Assembly: GCA_014871385.1 (NCBI GenBank)
Contig: CM026433.1
Span: forward strand, 13,342,023 to 13,406,022
Direction: 5' to 3'
DNA length: 64,000 nucleotides
Source: Ceratodon purpureus
Lineage: Eukaryota; Streptophyta; Bryopsida; Pseudoditrichales; Ditrichaceae
Shown: piece by piece, positions 33,346 to 44,335 of the stretch
Layout: every line of letters begins with the position of its first letter
Numbering within the stretch: the first letter of the stretch is position 1
Position numbers and translations under genes: made by a program
The notes under the pieces: model-generated
Databases searched by the model: none
What the model was told of the DNA's origin: nothing
What the model saw: the letters and a program-made list of their open reading frames with translations, nothing else

Positions 33346-34858
33346 ACATCAGAACCCAAACTTGGACTGTCACATTTCACCGACAGAATCAGACACCAAT
33401 GGTCATGGCCAACTAGAGGCCGCTAACTTACCGACAGATAGGTTTCCTTGAATCAATTAATAACTAGGAAAGTCAGTTTATTCCTTAACACTCATATATG
33501 CATCAAAATCATACAATAGACAAATGTTAAGCAACAAACTTCCCCACTATCATATTTGACCGTTGAAGAATATCAGGTGCAAGAAAAGCATACCCATCTA
33601 CCACAATCAACCCCAACATCCGCACAAACATCGCACCATCACAATCTAACATGACCACTTTTCAAAACACCAAAAGCTGCCTCACCAAGAATCCCACACA
33701 ACACCGCCAATATATCACAACTCATCAACACTACCTCCAACTGACACCGTCAATCTGTAAACTAAACTTCAACATAAAAAACCAACATGGCTAAACACAA
33801 ACTCCATCTGCAAGACTCCCAAGCTCAAAAAAGTCAGAAACTTGAGCCATCATCAGAAACAAAAGTCCATCTAACTTACATACCTCAACCAGTTGATGAA
33901 AAAACAAACTCACTCAAATTCACAAAGCAGTAAGTTGGATTGAAGTTAAGTCATTTGACATCGACAAGATTGATCTACCATGACAAGACTAGCTAGAGAC
34001 TCCAACTAATCTCATGCTGGTTGCATCAACAATGATGGTTGCTATGATAATGGTTGCTATGATAATGGTTGCTATGATAATGGTTGCAGACAAAATCCAA
34101 GAGTCTTGGTTGCAAGAGTCTTCATGAATCATGGATACTGTAGTCGGTAACTTAGCCTCAGATTGCGTACAGACAGTCTGCATCCTTGTCACTATACTCT
34201 ATTTATGTATGAATACTGTTGTCCACGCTGAGGATTTAACCCAAATCAATCCTTTACTGTGTCTTCATAAAAACACTTGAAAATGGGGCACACTAATGTA
34301 TATCTATCCAACTCTTTGCAGAATCCTTTTTTAGAATGTACAACACTAGAATGTTCTACATGTATTAGTCATGTAGAACATGTACAATCCTGAAATTGCA
34401 ATTTTGAAGTTCTAGAGTCTTTTTTAGATTTAATTGACCAAATTTGGGTTCTATGACTGAAATTTAGTTGAGAGTATTCTTCTTGCGGGACGTGGGACCA
34501 ATGTTTTTAAAATTGGAATGTTCTGCTAAAGCCCACTCACGATCCTCCAAAGATTTTGATGGATATTTTTTAATGTACCCTTTTGATAATTGGCCTTTTA
34601 GGCGCAAGGAGTGGAAGGATCAAAACCAAAGCTTTCATTGAATTTGAAACAAATTTAGAATTGATTGTTTCAGTTTCTTTGAAGTTTTTTAAAACAAATT
34701 AATAACTTTATTAAGTTTTTAAGGATCTTTTAGAAAAACATTCAGCTTTTGAAATTATACAAAAAGAATTGAACTTGGTCTAGAAACTAAAGGCCTAGTG
34801 TTTATTTGAATTCAATATGTTTATAAGTTCAAGTTTACTAACTTTCGTTTCTTTGGCT
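33346..34858. other. Intergenic, AT-rich
   Basis: No gene is supported. It contains the minisatellite at 34032-34087 and, on the right, the 3' flank of the BTB gene. Confidence 0.5.
34032..34087. repeat. 15-bp minisatellite
   Basis: About four copies of tgataatggttgcta in tandem. Confidence 0.85.
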
Positions 34859-35578
34859 TTAAAAAACTTTTTCTAGGCTTCTAGCTATACCGATGGATTG
34901 CACCAATTTGGGGTTTTGATGCATCTCCAACCTAGTAGCACTGGACGCAAAAACTTCATCATAGTTCATTACTATATAAATGTAACAATAATAATCAAAA
35001 TCATATTCTGTTGAGTTTAAAGTATCAAAGTATTTCCAAACATTATCACCCTTTGCATGTGGTATGATTTTTGAAGATAAGTTGTTGAGGTAGTACCAAC
35101 AATTTTTTGGGGACAAGATTTGTTGGAAAGTTGTTATGAGGACCGGTTTCAATTTATACACCTGGTACTTCTCGCATGCTTGAAGTAGCTCATCAAAATG
35201 CTTTCTTATAGCAAATTGAAAATGTGGTGCAAATTCCCCACCATCATTTGCAAGGTAAAGCAAAATTAAAAAAACGTTTAAACCTTGAGTCGTCATATCA
35301 ATAATCTCCACAACTGAGGTGAGTTGTTCCTTCATGTTGTAGCTAAACATTGCATAGAATACATCTGATGAAGATGCTAATACACTTTTATGTGCTTTTA
35401 TAGAGCCTCCTTGAGATTTGAAAGTAATGTCAGCATGAAGACCTTCTTCAAGCATCTTTTTTAGCATGAGTATCCAAGCACATTTTTCAGAATTTTCTCT
35501 TAAATATTCCTCAAATAACATCTCTGAATCTACAAACTTTAGAATATCAATATTAATCAAAGCAGTAGTAGTTTCCAT
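34859..35578 (-). CDS. BTB/POZ domain protein
   Basis: A 239-aa single-exon frame with an ATG at 35578. Residues about 50-120 are a BTB fold with the signature ADITFKSQGGSIKAHKSVLA, SSDVFYAMFSYNMKE and VEIIDMTTQGLNVFLILLYL. The remainder is a BACK-like helical region (ELLQACEKYQVYKLKPVLI). Such proteins usually act as substrate adaptors for CUL3 ubiquitin ligases; no MATH, NPH3 or ankyrin domain is present, so its substrate cannot be inferred. The gene is strikingly AT-rich in an AT-rich surround, unlike the GC-rich host genes further right, and short for the family. It may be one member of an expanded, fast-evolving BTB group. Confidence 0.75.
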   Translation of the reverse strand: METTTALINIDILKFVDSEMLFEEYLRENSEKCAWILMLKKMLEEGLHADITFKSQGGSIKAHKSVLASSSDVFYAMFSYNMKEQLTSVVEIIDMTTQGLNVFLILLYLANDGGEFAPHFQFAIRKHFDELLQACEKYQVYKLKPVLITTFQQILSPKNCWYYLNNLSSKIIPHAKGDNVWKYFDTLNSTEYDFDYYCYIYIVMNYDEVFASSATRLEMHQNPKLVQSIGIARSLEKVF

Positions 35579-37071
35579 ACTTAACTATAATTTAATCAAA
35601 CTTTCCAATAAAAAGAATGGATGACAATATCACTTAAAATATTATATGATTGTTCAAATGAATAAAGAAACTAAAGAAAGCAATGGTTACTTCTTTATTT
35701 ATACTACTAGAACATAGATAAAATAAAAGTAAATGTAAATACAATTGGAATTCTTCAAGCAAAAGTAAAATTGGGATCCATCATATGAAAGTAAAATGGG
35801 CATGAATTGTATAAAAGTAAAATAATGAATTGGAATCCATCTTTTTGGTGCTGTGATGACAAAGTTGGCTCTCCACGTGTACCGGTATCCTATTTATACC
35901 CATATAAAAGATAAAACTTAGAACCCTCACTCCAGCTAAGGCCAACAACATCTACAAAAAAACAGTTTGCTGCTGACATTTCATCAGCTCAGAGGCCATT
36001 CTCTCATCGAAAGATGGTGATGACTCTAACGTTTTTCCACTTGCATATTAATGAGAAGATGTCTTCCAGGTGAGTTAAGCAAAGGTTAGGTCACAAAATA
36101 GTAGAAAATTATATGAAACGCAGGAATTGAGCTACTTTAATGCTGCACACTTTTCTTATGACAGCTGAAGCTTCTATTAGATAAGTTGAGGGCAGGTCTT
36201 AGAAGAGAAGGAAGGCCAAATCTTCCACCATGTTTGCTCGGATGACAAGAGCAGTGTTTTTTTCTGGAATTGCGGTGGTTTTCTGAGAAAAAAAATACTT
36301 GCTGACTTGTGTGGCGCCATAGCTGATTGTGTTCTGTTGCTACCAGTCTCATGAAACAAAGAAAAAATAATAATATGTGGGATGATGGGATTAACGATGA
36401 ATGAGTCAACTTGCCTCCGTTTCTACATTTCTAGAGTGTGATCAGCCCATACTAACAATCATGAAATGCATTCACGAGGCCGCATGAATCTCCTGATATT
36501 AGCTTCCTCCTTCAGAGAGGAAGCATCAACTTCATTGAATTTATCTCAGACCTAGTGCTGGATTCCACCCTATCCTTAATATTGGTTCCAATGGATCACT
36601 TCAAAGCTTCACACTTGGAACACCTGCTCATGCTAAGTGCCGAACACCAAGAACTTCTACTACTTCGAAACAATTCACCTACATTTCAATTTTTTTTTAT
36701 AAGAAACAATTCACCTCGCTCTCTCAAATCTCCACACCACAATAAACCTTTCCGCTCAAATTTGCAAGACTCCAACCAAACGCTCAGAACTTCAATTCTG
36801 ATTATTCACAGAACAACACAGAACCCTCAGAACTCCAAAAATGACATCAGAGTCGACTGCACTCCTGTTCCAGTGTTGAGAAGGGTAGCCTGGTATCATA
36901 CTCAAAGCTGTAGCGCAATGGAACATGCTAGTCATGCCCCTCATGACCAGGAAGGCTATTCTGAAATCAACACTCTCTACCAAAAATCAAAAGTTTAGTC
37001 AAGTCAAGACCAAAATAAGATACACAGTGTCTACTATGGAACACAAGCTCAGTTTGTCTCAAAATTAAATA
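35579..37071. other. Intergenic
   Basis: No gene is supported. The frame at 36555-36998 has no recognisable domain and weak codon bias. Confidence 0.5.
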
Positions 37072-37075
37072 TTAA
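37072..37075. repeat. TTAA target duplication, left
   Basis: TTAA immediately precedes CCCCTAAAG. The second TTAA is at 42672-42675. Confidence 0.85.
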
Positions 37076-38082
37076 CCCCTAAAGGACAATAGTCCTGCAG
37101 TGGGCGTTTTTTTTTTTTGGGCAGGTTCCTAAAAATCGAATTTCAATTGTATTTTTTTGAAAAATTTAGTGTAAGTAGACTTTTTGAAGAGCTTCGTGTG
37201 TATATTTTTTTTAATTTTTATGGACATGGTAAAAAAAAGTTATGCCATTTCGAACATCAAAAGCTGCATTCTGGACTTGTGGGGCAGATTCAGGATCCAA
37301 TGATATTGAGGGTGTGGTTTGACTTTTCCTCGGGCATGTGCCCAGATCCAAGCTCAAATAGGGTGGGGCAAGTGAAGGGGAAGAAGTTTAGAGGGGGGGG
37401 GGGGGGGGCGATTAAAGAAGTTTAAAAATCCCAGGGGCGGAAATAATGGCCAGGGCGGGGCAGAGTCAATGGATAGTGTGGAGGGGCGTGGGCGGGGAGG
37501 GTACTGTTCACTGCCGGGAAGGGACCGGGAATTGGGAGGAGGGGTCGGGATCGGGGACTGGGGGAGAGGGGCAGAGATGCGCCGGCAAGGGAGGGAATAG
37601 TGGGAGAGTGCAGGGTGGAGCCGAGAGAGGGTCACGGGAGAGGTGCACAGGAGCATGCATGCACATTGCCAAAGTCCGCATGCATAGCATGCATGGGCTG
37701 TGCATGGGATGCTTGTAGCTGTGACTTCGAAGGAGACACACTGTGGCTGCAATAAACAGCACCCTATGTTGAAAAATTCCCTCCACCCAACTTTCAACAG
37801 AGTAGCTCAAAATGAAATTAGAAAACCATCAACATGATCCTCTTCATAGTCAACAACGAAATCAAGAAAGGTTCATCTTCTCCACTGACAGATCCATGGG
37901 AGAACACTTCTCAACCTAGAAATAAACTCAAGATGCTCATGAACAATGTATACACTCTACATCACAACATACTACTTGACTTCTTCTACATTGCATACAA
38001 CTACATATTGAGATTATGACCATCACAAATCCCACTTCCAAACACTATTACCATCCCTTGTTGCAAGCTTTAGTTTGTTGAG

Positions 38083-41000
38083 ATGCCTAGGCGAAAATCT
38101 GCATCATGGAGGGGAAAGGAGGTGAGAATTTCATTTCAGTATTGACTATAGATTGCAATGTCTACTAGAGGTGTCTATTGAGTCTCTACTCATACATCAT
38201 GTCTCATGTTTTTGCAGGAAAGCTTCTTGGAGGCTCCAAGAAGGAGCTCCAGATTACACCAACACCAACCATCAACAAGTTCAACTCCTATTCCACCACC
38301 CTCACTCCCATCCCTACCTTCTCCTTCTTCACCACAATCACTTCCAATACCTCTCTCACCTCCTCCAACACTACCTACACATCAAGAGGGAGACATTCAC
38401 ACACTATTGGAGGAAATAATAGGGCAATACAACCCTGATTTCTTTGATAGCCAAGAGTTTTTAGAAGATGGAGGGAGGGCAAATTCATGTGAGGAACTTA
38501 CTGAAGATAGTTTCGATGCATTAGGAGAAAAATCAGGTCACAAAAAGGCCGTGTAAGCGGCACGTGAGAGAAAAAAACGGGCGCTGCCCGCGTACTTTTT
38601 GACATGGCACTGGCTGTGCCACCGTGGTGCCAGCAACCGCCACGGGGGCTCGAACCAATGACCTCCGAGGGAGGCGTGTGGAGGGCACATCTACAGTGTC
38701 GGGCTGACACAACCTGCCCACTTGGGACCAAAGCCCGAGCCGAGGCATTCATGTCTCACCTAATATTCCGAGGACCTTTGTTGTGAGAGCGCCACGCAGT
38801 TCTGTGCGGGCAGCAACTCTGGCATCCGCTGCCAGCGGCAGAGGTGCCCAAAGTAGGGAGTTCACCTAGAAAGGGCAGGCTTACACGGCCTTATTTTGAG
38901 CTCATTTTTCTCCTAATGATGGAGACTACGCTTTTGAAGAAGATCGAACGCTGGAGGAACTCATGTGGCCTGAAGAAAGCAACTACAGTGTGGAATTGTA
39001 TGATGCCCGATCAAGGAAAAGAAGACGGAGGCATGGGAGACTTCGCAGGGGGGAGAGAGACCTCGCAGACACTGGTGGCCAAGCAGTGGGTGAACAGCAA
39101 GGTACAGGGATAGCGGGGGAGGGAGCGAGGGAGGCTGGACAGGAGGGATTCGAAACCTCTGGAGACCGTTGGAATGAGGACGACGAAACGCAGGCCGAGC
39201 CAGCGAGGCAGCGGGGAACCGCATGCAGTGGATCAGGGGCCGGGAGGCTCAGCGCCAGCGGGGCATGCTGAGGGCGGGGAGAGGCGGACAGTGCTCCCTC
39301 GCACTCTCACTGTTGAGGTGGACCCGGGCAGCGACATGGGGGATCCGGAGCGGGGAACTCATGGGAGCGGGATGGATGGGAGGGGACGAAGGGGAACTGA
39401 GAGCGGGGAGGGTGATGTCATGCATGGGGATGCCACAGGGGATGCCATCAGGGGCGGAGAGGGATCAGTGATGGGTGGGAACATGGGGGAAGTTATGGGA
39501 GAAAGGGAGGGGGGATTATCAGCATAGAGGAATGATGGAGGGGATAACAGAGAGGGTTTTGGGATGGCATATGATGGTGAGGGTTTTCAAAGGGAAAATT
39601 CTCAAGGCTTCAATGAGGGTCATGGTGAGAGGAATTTCCCAGAGAGGACTCAGAGGGAGGGACAGGGTCAGGTTTTGCAGCGGCGCAGTAGAGAACACAG
39701 GAACATTTATAACGTGCCCATGTTACAAAGTGAAAGTGAGGAGTCATGGAGTGATTTGGAATTCAGTGACGAAGAAGGTGAAGATGAAGAAACGGGAGAC
39801 CCAAATAGCATAAAGTATGTTTACAGAGATGCAACGTGGAGTAAAACTCATTTTACGTATGACCCGGAACCGCACGAGTTTGAAGGTGTTTCAATGCCGA
39901 GTGGTTTTGAGAGGAATTTTCCGACAATGTTACAATTATTCGAGGTGTTTTGGTCACATTACATTTTGCGGGATATAGTGAGGGAATCAAATCGATATGC
40001 CACCGAGATTGATAGAGAAGGAAATTCCAGGGGAGGTCCAGAATGGGAAGAATTTACAGTGTCGGAGTTGAAGGCATTCATGGCTATTTGGTTGTACATG
40101 GGTATGAAACGGCAACCTAATATCAAATCTTATTGGCATAGGGCGGGTTCGATTTTTCATTGCTCCATAATTTCCAAAGTTATGACACGTTCTCGGTTCA
40201 TGGCATTGACAAAATGCTTGCACATCACCAATCCGGCTAGGTACGTACAAGACAAGGATTTACCGGGCTATGACAAACTTGGGCAAGTCTGATGGCTGAT
40301 AGATGGCATTAGAGATAACTGTAGAAATGCATGGATTCTGGGGAAATTTTGCACAATAGATGAGATGATGATTCGCTATAAAGGTTCGCATTGTCCTTTG
40401 CGGCAATACATGCCTCAGAAGCCGCAAAAATGGGGTATAAAGGTTTGGTGCCTTGCGTGTTCAACTTCAAAATATGTGTGGAATTTTGCGGTTTACTGCG
40501 GTAAAAGCCAGGGTAGTGGAGAGGAACGTCCAATTGTAAGAGGTGAGCCTAGATTAGCTCATAATGTGGTATTGGATTTGACGAATGAGATAGGAGGGTG
40601 AGGGCACGTCATTGCCATGGATAATTTTTTCTCAAGTGTAGGTCTTTTCAAGGAATTACTCTCGAGAGTAATTTATGCCACAGGAACAATGCGGTCAAAT
40701 CGTATAGGAGTACCTCTTGTTTTGAGGAATACAAAGGCATACAAGAGCAAGGATCAAGGGTGGATGGAATGGCGAATGCACGAATCTCGAACAATGTCAT
40801 CAGTGGTATGGAAAGACAAAAAACCAGTTCTACTTTTATCTACTCACGCCCAACCAACTGTTACTCCAGGATTGCATGTGCCAACCGTGCCGCGTAGAGA
40901 TGGGGCGATTAGAAATGACATTCCTACTTCTCCTATGCATTTGGAATATACGACGTACATGAGGGGAGTTGATGTTGCAGACCAACTAAGGGCATCGTAT

Positions 41001-41426
41001 TGTACCCAGAACCGGTCCCATAAATGGTGGCACCGCATATTCTTCTTTTTATTGGACATGACCGTTGTCAACATGTTTTTGATATATGTTGACAAATGTC
41101 AGAAGGCCACTCCTATCCGGAAACCTATTACACACCTACAATTTAGGACCGAGTTGTGTGACTCTTTATTGCGGAATTGGAGAGGGCGGCAAGAGGATAA
41201 CTTCATGGAACCGATACGAAGACGTGGTTTGTGCTTTCCCATGTATTCGAAGAAGAGAAAACCATGTGTTGTATGTAACAAGGCTAAAAATAATAAGGGC
41301 ACGAGGCCACATTACTACTGCCGGTCATGCGATAACAAATTCATGTGTTTTAGGCCCGGAACATGCTTTGAAGAATATCATGAGGCTCTCCGACAACGGG
41401 GTCTCCAAAATGTAAGTGGGTTGTAG
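38083..41426 (+). pseudogene. piggyBac transposase, broken
   Basis: Probable exon 1 is 38083-38121, with exon 2 from 38218. The N-terminal part is proline-rich, then acidic. It is interrupted by the 400-bp MITE at 38519-38918, a frame change between about 39180 and 39270, a TAG at 39525 and in-frame TGA codons at 40290 and 40599. The catalytic core is otherwise in one frame: IDEMMIRYKG (first Asp), VIAMDNFFSS (second Asp) and MRGVDVADQ (third Asp). The C-terminal cysteine-rich DNA-binding domain (CVVCNKAKN, CRSCDNKFMC) is present, ending at 41426. The family cuts and pastes at TTAA. This copy cannot make a full protein. Confidence 0.9.
38519..38918. mobile_element. 400-bp MITE nested in the piggyBac transposase gene
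   Basis: The ends form long imperfect inverted repeats of about 38 bases. The left starts CATTAGGAGAAAAAT and the right ends ATTTTTCTCCTAATG, with AAGGCCGTGTAAGC further in on both arms. The triplet ATG is duplicated at 38516-38518 and 38919-38921. The insertion splits the acidic N-terminal coding region; removing it with one ATG brings the two flanking frames together. It has no coding capacity. The 3-bp duplication suits CACTA- or PIF-type families, but the parent element is unknown. Confidence 0.85.
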
Positions 41427-42671
41427 GATGTTCATATATTTTTTTTTTTGCTTTTTTTGCTTTTTTATTTTTTTATAAAAAAAATTAAATAATTTGTATG
41501 AAAATGTTCTCAATTTTGTACTTCTATTAGTTTTATTTATTTTTTTAAATTAAAAATTGGCTAATTGAGTTCGTTCAAGGGATTCTACTAGTGAGGAGTG
41601 GACATTGAGGAAATATTGTCCCCTAAGTGTGCTCACAGTGATTTTGTGGATTACAGAGACAGGTTTAGGGTCGCGGAAGTGATGGAATATGGTGATAGTG
41701 GATGGTTCTTCATGAAAATATAATAAAAAATCAAACTCCAGTGAACATGGAGTAAAGGTTGCATTTGAGAGGATTTACAGGTGGAAAGGGGAGGCTGTGG
41801 GGTAAGCGCCGTGGAAGGAGAGTTGAGATACCGGGGAAGGAGGGTCGGTGTCGGGGAGGTGGGCCATCAGAAAGTGGACCCGGGCTGCCCACTGCCGGGT
41901 AACTGTAGCACCATCGGGGGTAGGTGGGGTCCCGAGGGGAGAGGGAGGAAGGGACTATGGGCAGGGTGGAAGGAGGGTGGGGAAGGGGCTGATTTTATTT
42001 TCTTTTATTATATGGACTACTTTACAGGGGGACTGCTGGGGATGCGTAACAAGGGGGCTGATCAGACTGTACTTCCTGCCCATTACCCAAAATGATATAG
42101 GGAACACAAAAAGTCGCAATTTGTGTACTTTGTTTATTTTTTATTTTTTTTTTTAAAAAATTATGGATTATAAGTTCATGTGAAGAATGACATTTTCACC
42201 GAATGGATTGCTAAGTTTTTTGAGGGTTCCATTTTGAGAAATTCTTGAGTGAAAACCATGGATGTAGTGGACTTTGACACTGTCCTATTTCCATAGTTTT
42301 TTAGAATACGTTCTGATCCTCCGTTATGCCTAAAATTTATAACACTTACTTCTAACATGCTCTTCTTCATGATTATCCAAAACCCCCAACTTCTCTAATG
42401 TAAAAATCCCACTTCACAAGTGGTCAAAGTGTAGTTAATCTCTCGGGCAATATCAAAAAAAAAAAAAAAAAAAAAACTTCAAATGCTATAAACTATCAAT
42501 CCGTGAAGTTAATCATGCTGAAATTTTTTAAACACACTTCAATTACTGTTATCTTCAAGATCCTACGGTTGAAAGTGAGGAAAAACATTTTTTATTTTTT
42601 TAAAACCATATGCACCGAAAATGGCAGTTTTGGACTCATTTCTTAGAAACATAGTCAAGGAACTTTAGGGG

Positions 42672-42675
42672 TTAA
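42672..42675. repeat. TTAA target duplication, right
   Basis: Follows GGGG at 42671 and matches 37072-37075. Confidence 0.85.
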
Positions 42676-42846
42676 AAAAATAAGATACTCATTTAGATTT
42701 CTCTTCATAAACTACCTCTTTGCTATGATGATAACCTGGAGAACTCTTTGAACCACCATCCCGCTGGCTACTGAGCATGAAGCAAAGTGATCATCCGCCT
42801 CTCATTAGAGCACACACACCGGCACATCCTTTTTTATCTTTTTTTT

Positions 42847-42926
42847 AAGTTATTAATTTCTTCTAATTCCATATTGCCTTTCTTGCCTCTGCATTGAAGG
42901 CAAGAATTAGAAGGAATTAACAACTT
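42847..42926. repeat. Long imperfect hairpin
   Basis: Left arm 42847-42888 (aagttattaatttcttctaa...cttgcct) pairs with right arm 42897-42926 (aggcaagaattagaagg...aactt), with an asymmetric bulge of about 12 bases. It could be a remnant MITE or a small-RNA precursor; expression is unknown. Confidence 0.6.
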
Positions 42927-44028
42927 AGAAGAAATGATAAGTTATTCCTCTCAAATCCATTGGCTTGAAAATTATATTCAAGCATGTTTGTCTCCACACG
43001 AATGTTACATCATGTGCAAAACCAGTTTCTCCAGGATTCAAAAAGAATTAGTCTGTAAATGTAATGGACGTGCAAGGCAGTCCCAATGCTCCTGGTTCCG
43101 GAATGCCCACCATACCTTATTGTTGCCCCATAACTTTTGGGGGACAATGTACCAAGCCATGCTACTTAGTTCCAGACTGGATACTCCATTTTGAAAGCAG
43201 CCGGGTGCTCAGCACAAAGCGAACTATTCTTTCGCCTTTTACTAAAGAATACCGTGCGCTGGGTACACATACCGGCATACCCCATTTTTTGGATTGCCCC
43301 TCACAGGGCCTAACCAACATAAACCCAAATTGATCCACTTCCCAACGATCCTATTAACGTTCGTATCATATACTTGTGAAGAAGTCGCCTCTTTTTTTTT
43401 TTTTTTTAGATTTTAATTTAAAAAAATAAATGAATTAATTAATGTTTTTAAGCAAATGGTGACTTTATTCCATTGCAAAGAGAAATAAACACACCGCCTC
43501 GCCTGCTGTTTTCAGGGCAGTGTATTACCTTTTTCCAACATCCACAATTTAATCTCATCCTATACCGCTACTTATGTTCACAACTACAAAGTTTTTGTTT
43601 CAATGCATGAGTTTTTGAGCCAGATATCCTTTTTGAAGGAGGCACGTGAATTTACAACTAATTCTTTTAACATTCTTCATAAGTACAGTAACCTGTAAAG
43701 AATCTCTTGATTCTATTACTCCCATGGCACATGTCCATAGAAGCACTACAGGAAAAAAGAATAAGAAAAGGGGAAAAAAAAAAACAGGAAAAAGGAAAAG
43801 TATAATACTAAAAAAAAAGGAAAATGAAGGGAAAGAAACTAGATGAAAAAATAAGAACTTGTGAGTGTTGAAGGTATTTAAAGCTGAAGGTTTTCTATTT
43901 ATTCATCAAAACAGGAAAAAAAAAAAAAAAAACAGGAAAAAATGAAGGCTTTTGGGTTGTGATTGAAGTTGGATATTCAAAGATGAAGCTTTTGCAGGCA
44001 TCCAAACAGAGTGATCAGATGAATCTCA

Positions 44029-44061
44029 CATGAAGCCAACATGAAGCCAACATGAAGCCAA
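44029..44061. repeat. 11-bp tandem repeat, three copies
   Basis: Three exact copies of catgaagccaa, in the AP5Z1 upstream region. Confidence 0.85.
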
Positions 44062-44335
44062 CCATGAGCTGCATTGACACTTGAAGCACCTGGAGCCAAT
44101 TCGGAGTTCACGCAAGTTATTTTGAGAGAGACACAGACAGACAGAGAGAGAGAGCAATCTTAGTTTTGAAGATGGGTCCCAAGTTTTAAGGGTTGAGGGT
44201 GACAACAGAGCGAGGGAGAGAGAGATCAGAGGGAGCAGTGGGAGTGTTGGAGATGGGTTCCAGGTTTTGAGAGTTGGAAGTGAAGACAGGATTTGGGAAG
44301 GATTTGAGAGTGAGGGAGGAGGAGGAGGAGGAGCG

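Larger units (their letters stand above)
37076..42671 (+). mobile_element. piggyBac-like transposon, 5.6 kb, inactive
   Basis: Starts CCCCTAAAG at 37076 and ends CTTTAGGGG at 42671, flanked by TTAA on both sides. This is the hallmark of piggyBac insertion. The transposase pseudogene occupies 38083-41426. The 5' part (37076-38082) contains a 17-G run and GC-rich repeats near 37390-37640. The 3' part (41427-42671) has no gene but contains a second GC-rich patch near 41780-41950 and long A/T runs. The whole element lies between the inverted AP5Z1 fragment and the AP5Z1 gene. Confidence 0.9.
42676..44335. other. Intergenic and AP5Z1 upstream region
   Basis: No gene is supported. It contains an 80-base hairpin, several long A or T runs and, at 44100-44335, a GA-rich 5' untranslated region leading to the AP5Z1 start. 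Confidence 0.5.

Noticed and set aside
37354-37810. Pro/Cys-rich minus-strand frames in the piggyBac 5' region
   Set aside because: Arise from a 17-G run and GC-rich simple sequence; no start context or family.
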